From assembly GCA_021404985.1 (NCBI GenBank), contig QWHP01000012.1, positions 1 through 14,728 on the forward strand: 14,728 nt of DNA, written 5' to 3'. The notes below the pieces were generated by a model. It saw only the letters and a list, made by a program, of their open reading frames with translations, made no database searches and had not been told where the DNA came from. Origin of the DNA: Actinobacteria bacterium ATB1 (GTDB lineage Bacteria; Actinomycetota; Acidimicrobiia; UBA2766). The position numbers and the translations under genes are program-made. Positions 13,501 through 14,728 of the stretch are shown one piece after another; the stretch's first letter is position 1; each line of letters starts with the position of its first letter.

Positions 13501-13513
13501 ACCGGATGCCGGT
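13501..13513. other. Short GC-rich inverted repeat after the FAD oxidoreductase gene
   Basis: ACCGG and CCGGT flank a 3-nt loop, 12 nt beyond the stop of the minus-strand oxidoreductase. It could help end that transcript, but no T-run follows on the minus strand, so a terminator is not established. Confidence 0.25.
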
Positions 13514-13525
13514 CGGACTCCACGC

Positions 13526-14728
13526 TCAAGCACCGAGCAACGTGTCGGCCGCCTCGATACCCGACACGAGAGCCCCCTCCTGGCTGGGCGAGACCAGCCA
13601 GTCACCGGCGAGGTGGAGATGAGGGACCTCGCCTGCGAGGCGGCGCACCTCCGTTCTCATCCCGAGTGATCCGGGGACCGGGACCGGGACCGAGTGCTCC
13701 CAGCGCACCACGCGGGACTCGATCGTGTCGACGGGCTTGCCGTTCACGGCTTCGAGGTAGTCGGTCAGGACGGCGACGACCTCTTCGTCGGGTGCGTCGA
13801 AGTACTCGTACTGCCACGGATGGGCGAGAGTGGCGTAACTCACCACGGCGGCGCCGCGTTCCCTCTGCTCGGCCACCACGGCACGTAGGCGTCCACAGCC
13901 GTCCCCGCCGAAGATCGAGATGGCGGGGAGATCGGCAGTCAGCGATTCGAGGGCGACGGCCATCACAACGGAGGAGCTGTAGTGGAAACGCCTGACCGCC
14001 TGTCGCAATGCGCCGCGCAACAACTCGGCAGCGTACGGGGCAGGGACGGCGAGGACCACTTCACGGGCACTGACGAGGTCCGATCCGCTGTCTCCGGCAA
14101 CCTCCAGGGTGACGCCACGGGCGTCCGGTGAGACCGAGACCGCCCGCGTCCCGAGCCGAACCTCGAGCGGGGCGGCAAGTCGCTCGGCGAGAGTCGAGTT
14201 CCCCTCCGGTAGTCCGTAGAGCTCGGCCATGCCGCCGAACGCGAGGATCTGCATCGCACCCAAGGCAGACCAGTCACTCGCCGGGGCGAAACCCAATGCC
14301 TCCATGAACGGGCCTGCCACCTCGTCCACGAAGCAGGGGCCGACGCGAGACGAGAGCCAGTCGGACGCCGTGATCCGGTCGAGTCGCCGCGCCCACCGCG
14401 ACCGCACACGTCCGCCCAGGGAGTTCCTGATCTCGGCAGAGATCGGGAGCACGGAGAGTGTGAAGGGGAGTACGGCCAGCTTCTCATTCCACGGGAGGTG
14501 GCGGCTCCTGATCAGCGTCACAGGATCAGCTGCGGTCTGACGGCCCACTTCGAAGCGATGTGTGCCCCTCGTGTCGTACACCTTGAGCTCGCGGTCGAGA
14601 CCTGTCTCGCGCAGCTTCGCCCCGAGTGTCGGGTAGTTCGAACCGAAGAAGACGGCTCCCTCCTCGAGGACCTCCCCACCGATGTGCGTGCTCCGCTGCC
14701 GGCCACCGACGCGGTCGGTTGCCTCGAA
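13526..14728 (-). CDS. FAD-dependent amine-oxidase / protoporphyrinogen-oxidase-like protein (partial, N-terminus outside window)
   Basis: The frame stays open to the right edge, giving 400 residues and lacking roughly the first 35 (the GxGxxG dinucleotide-binding loop). The first visible residues FEATDRVGGRQRST are the E..DRVGGR segment that contacts FAD ribose, followed by GGEVLEEGAVFFGSNYP. The C-terminus has HLHLAGDWLVSPSQEGALVSG near 370-390, the second FAD contact, followed by IEAADTLL. This pairing defines the amine oxidase superfamily (protoporphyrinogen oxidase, monoamine oxidases, phytoene desaturase-like enzymes). The substrate cannot be told from the sequence. It ends 61 bp upstream of the HxlR-type gene on the same strand, but the promoter predicted there suggests a separate transcript. 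Confidence 0.85.
   Translation of the reverse strand, partial: FEATDRVGGRQRSTHIGGEVLEEGAVFFGSNYPTLGAKLRETGLDRELKVYDTRGTHRFEVGRQTAADPVTLIRSRHLPWNEKLAVLPFTLSVLPISAEIRNSLGGRVRSRWARRLDRITASDWLSSRVGPCFVDEVAGPFMEALGFAPASDWSALGAMQILAFGGMAELYGLPEGNSTLAERLAAPLEVRLGTRAVSVSPDARGVTLEVAGDSGSDLVSAREVVLAVPAPYAAELLRGALRQAVRRFHYSSSVVMAVALESLTADLPAISIFGGDGCGRLRAVVAEQRERGAAVVSYATLAHPWQYEYFDAPDEEVVAVLTDYLEAVNGKPVDTIESRVVRWEHSVPVPVPGSLGMRTEVRRLAGEVPHLHLAGDWLVSPSQEGALVSGIEAADTLLGA

Overview
This is a GC-rich chromosomal window from a high-GC actinobacterium. The order of its core genes matches a block known from mycobacteria: birA (Rv3279c), a FadE25-type acyl-CoA dehydrogenase (Rv3274c), an LCP ligase (Rv3267), rmlD-wbbL-manB (Rv3266c-Rv3264c) and fbiB/fbiA (Rv3262/Rv3261). 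The protein style and the DUF559 gene suggest a deep-branching lineage such as Acidimicrobiia, but that placement is inference.

Left part (1-2200): the tail of birA (+) meets a minus-strand AbiEi/DUF559-type gene split by one in-frame TAA stop. A nearly perfect 46-bp direct repeat bounds this gene on both sides. Next comes a fold-type IV PLP aminotransferase/lyase (-). Middle (2253-4350): an acyl-CoA dehydrogenase diverges from the aminotransferase and is followed by a dienelactone-hydrolase-like protein that has lost its catalytic nucleophile and histidine.

Cell-wall block (4403-11300, all +): an LCP ligase with a long disordered cytoplasmic N-terminus, RmlD with an unusual disordered tail, a UDP-glucuronate decarboxylase-type epimerase, a WbbL-like family 2 glycosyltransferase, a ManB/ManC-like NDP-sugar pyrophosphorylase, and an extended SDR without the usual YxxxK lysine. 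The rmlD, epimerase, GT2 and pyrophosphorylase genes overlap by 1-4 nt and look translationally coupled. Together they suggest synthesis of rhamnose-, xylose- and mannose-type sugar nucleotides, assembly of a glycan linker or polymer, and its transfer to peptidoglycan by the LCP enzyme.

F420 block (11325-13464, all -): cofE (single domain), cofD and an HxlR-type regulator whose stop overlaps the cofD start. The regulator has a candidate leaderless promoter overlapped by an imperfect palindrome. The window ends inside an FAD-dependent amine-oxidase/protoporphyrinogen-oxidase-like gene (-). I saw no tRNA, rRNA, CRISPR array, transposase or integrase.

The observations most worth checking are the repeat-bounded, nonsense-interrupted DUF559 unit, the two apparent pseudoenzymes, the UDP-xylose-type enzyme inside a rhamnose-linker operon, and the HxlR-F420 coupling.
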